Assembly: GCA_015485375.1 (NCBI GenBank)
Contig: WFTU01000335.1
Span: 1 to 6,723, forward strand
Source of the DNA: Paracoccaceae bacterium
Lineage (GTDB): Bacteria > Pseudomonadota > Alphaproteobacteria > Rhodobacterales > Rhodobacteraceae
Direction: 5' to 3'
Length of the DNA: 6,723 nt
Shown here: one piece after another, positions 5,479-6,723 of the stretch
How the letters are laid out: each line of letters opens with the position of its first letter
Position numbering within the stretch: the first letter of the stretch is position 1
Made by a program: the position numbers and the translations under genes
Notes under the pieces: model-generated
What the model saw: the letters and a program-made list of their open reading frames with translations, nothing else
Databases searched by the model: none
What the model was told of the DNA's origin: nothing

Positions 5479-6723
5479 CACTCCCGCCCCGCCTGTGCCG
5501 GTGTCAGTTCAACACGGAATACCGCACCGCCTTCGGCATGGTTTCCGCCCGAGATTCGCCCGCCGAAACTTTGCACGATCCCGTAGGAGATCGAAAGCCC
5601 CAGCCCCATGCCGTCGCCCTGCCCGACCGATTTGGTGGTGTAGAAGGGTTCGAATATCTGGTCCTTGTTTTTCAGCCCGGGGCCGTTGTCACGCACTTCG
5701 AGGAACACCTTGCCGCCATCCCGCGAAATATCGAGCCGGATGTGTTTTTCCGCCTGCCCCTCCATCGCATCGATGGCGTTGGTGATCAGGTTCAGCAGCA
5801 CCTGTTGCAGCCGCACCCCGCCGCCCCTGACCATCACCGGAGCATTCGGGGCCTGCCAGTGCAGGGTGACGCCGGCCTCGCGCATGCGGATATTGGCCAG
5901 TTCCAGCGTATCCTCGACCACGCGGACCAGATCGACCTCGCCCATTTCCTCGCCTTCCTTGCGGGCAAAGGCACGCAGGTTGCGGATGATGCGGCCCATG
6001 CGGGCGGCAAGATTCGAAATCTGGTCGAGGTTTTTACCCGCATCTTCCGTGCGGTCCCGCTCCAGCAGAATCACCGCGTTTTCGGCATAGGACTGGATCG
6101 CCGCCAGCGGCTGGTTGAGTTCGTGCGAGATGCCCGCCGACATCTGGCCGAGCGCGGTCAGCTTGCCGGCCTGCACCAGCTCGTCCTGCGTGCGGCGCAG
6201 GGTCTCGTTGGCCGCGAGCAGCTCTGCCGTGCGCGCCGCCACCGTGGCTTCGAGACGCTCGTTCGCCTGTTCCTCCAGCTGCAGACGCACGGCCAGCGCG
6301 CGGCGACGCTGGAGCAGCACCAGAACCAGTAGTCCGAACAGGGCCAGAAACGCCGCCGCCAGTGCGGTGCGCAGGCGCGCCTCCTGCTCCACAGGCGCCA
6401 GATCGAGCAGGATATTGCCGGTCATGCCGATCACCGGCAGCGGCGTTTGCAGGTAAAGCGCGCGGGCGGGGATGTCGTCGGCCTGATCGAAAAACCGCAG
6501 CTTGCGCCCGCCCATGTCACGCTCGCTGAAGGCCGGAAACGGTTGCAGGGCGCTGGCGGCGTAGGACCGGCGCGCCTTGGGGTCCTGCAGAATAGCGAAA
6601 CGGTCGCCCAGCACCCTGAGCAGCAGGGTCGAACGGTTGGCGATGAAAACCACGTTGTTCTTGTCGGTGAAAAAGATAACCTCGGGGTCACCGCGCCAGT
6701 CGGCCTCCAGCACCTCGAGATCG
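5478..6723 (-). CDS. dctB: C4-dicarboxylate sensor histidine kinase DctB (5' end outside window)
   Basis: The C-terminal 414 residues of an inner-membrane sensor kinase. The frame is open to the right edge, so the N-terminal transmembrane helix and the first part of the sensor are missing. Numbering from the GTG codon at 6713, residues 1 to about 112 are the membrane-proximal periplasmic sensor (LEADWRGDPEVIFFTD at the start matches DctB). A transmembrane helix follows at about 116-135, then a charged helical linker (136-185). The H box is MSAGISHELNQPLAAI with phospho-accepting His197 (6123-6125). After that come the N box LLNLITNAIDAM and the glycine boxes DNGPG and GMGLGLSISYGI. There is no cytoplasmic PAS or receiver domain. 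The codon at 6713 is not taken as the start because DctB proteins are near 600 residues and the homologous sequence continues past it. The TGA overlaps the dctD ATG by one base. Confidence 0.92.
   Translation of the reverse strand, partial: DLEVLEADWRGDPEVIFFTDKNNVVFIANRSTLLLRVLGDRFAILQDPKARRSYAASALQPFPAFSERDMGGRKLRFFDQADDIPARALYLQTPLPVIGMTGNILLDLAPVEQEARLRTALAAAFLALFGLLVLVLLQRRRALAVRLQLEEQANERLEATVAARTAELLAANETLRRTQDELVQAGKLTALGQMSAGISHELNQPLAAIQSYAENAVILLERDRTEDAGKNLDQISNLAARMGRIIRNLRAFARKEGEEMGEVDLVRVVEDTLELANIRMREAGVTLHWQAPNAPVMVRGGGVRLQQVLLNLITNAIDAMEGQAEKHIRLDISRDGGKVFLEVRDNGPGLKNKDQIFEPFYTTKSVGQGDGMGLGLSISYGIVQSFGGRISGGNHAEGGAVFRVELTPAQAGRE

Noticed and set aside
4138..5586. A 482-codon open frame on the + strand opposite dctD
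   Set aside because: It is antisense to dctD, which has full domain conservation. Its composition is that of a GC-rich shadow frame with no recognisable motifs.
1..6723. Search for tRNA or rRNA genes, CRISPR arrays, insertion sequences, phage or defence genes
   Set aside because: None seen. The window is densely packed with ordinary metabolic, transport and regulatory genes and shows no repeats or direct-repeat boundaries suggesting mobility.

Overview
The window looks like chromosomal DNA of an alphaproteobacterium, most likely a member of the Rhodobacteraceae (roseobacter-type). This rests on the moderately high GC content, the FabI C-terminus, the large DctQ and DctM of a C4-dicarboxylate TRAP transporter, and the adjacent DctB/DctD two-component system. 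The family assignment is my reading of protein character, not a database result.

Layout. On the + strand the window opens with the C-terminal 79 residues of an enoyl-ACP reductase (fabI). Its stop overlaps the start of a xanthine phosphoribosyltransferase gene (gpt). A strong, symmetrical hairpin with A and T tracts on its two sides (763-792) ends gpt and also serves the convergent operon on the - strand. From there to the right edge every gene is on the - strand. Read in the direction of transcription they are dctB (truncated by the right edge), dctD (TGATG overlap), a 236-bp intergenic region, dctP, a 60-bp gap with a GC-rich hairpin, dctQ, and dctM (3-nt gap).

How the genes work together. 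DctB is a membrane histidine kinase with a periplasmic sensor region, and it should phosphorylate DctD. DctD is expected to activate dctPQM, which encodes a Na+-coupled TRAP transporter: DctP is the periplasmic binding protein, DctQ the small membrane subunit and DctM the large membrane subunit. The probable substrates are succinate, fumarate and malate. Between dctD and dctP lie a perfect 18-bp palindrome (TGTGCGGATTTCCGCACA) and a degenerate second copy exactly 32 bp away. This has the architecture of tandem sites for a dimeric NtrC-family activator.

The most notable point is in DctD. It keeps a full receiver domain, an AAA+ ATPase with Walker A, Walker B and arginine-finger candidates, and an HTH. 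However, the segment that should carry the sigma54-contacting GAFTGA loop is about nine residues short and the motif is absent. I also see no convincing -24/-12 promoter upstream of dctP. The system may therefore be a C4-dicarboxylate switch that activates a non-sigma54 RNA polymerase, as known for the GAFTGA-less NtrC of Rhodobacter capsulatus. The rest of the window is ordinary metabolism and transport.
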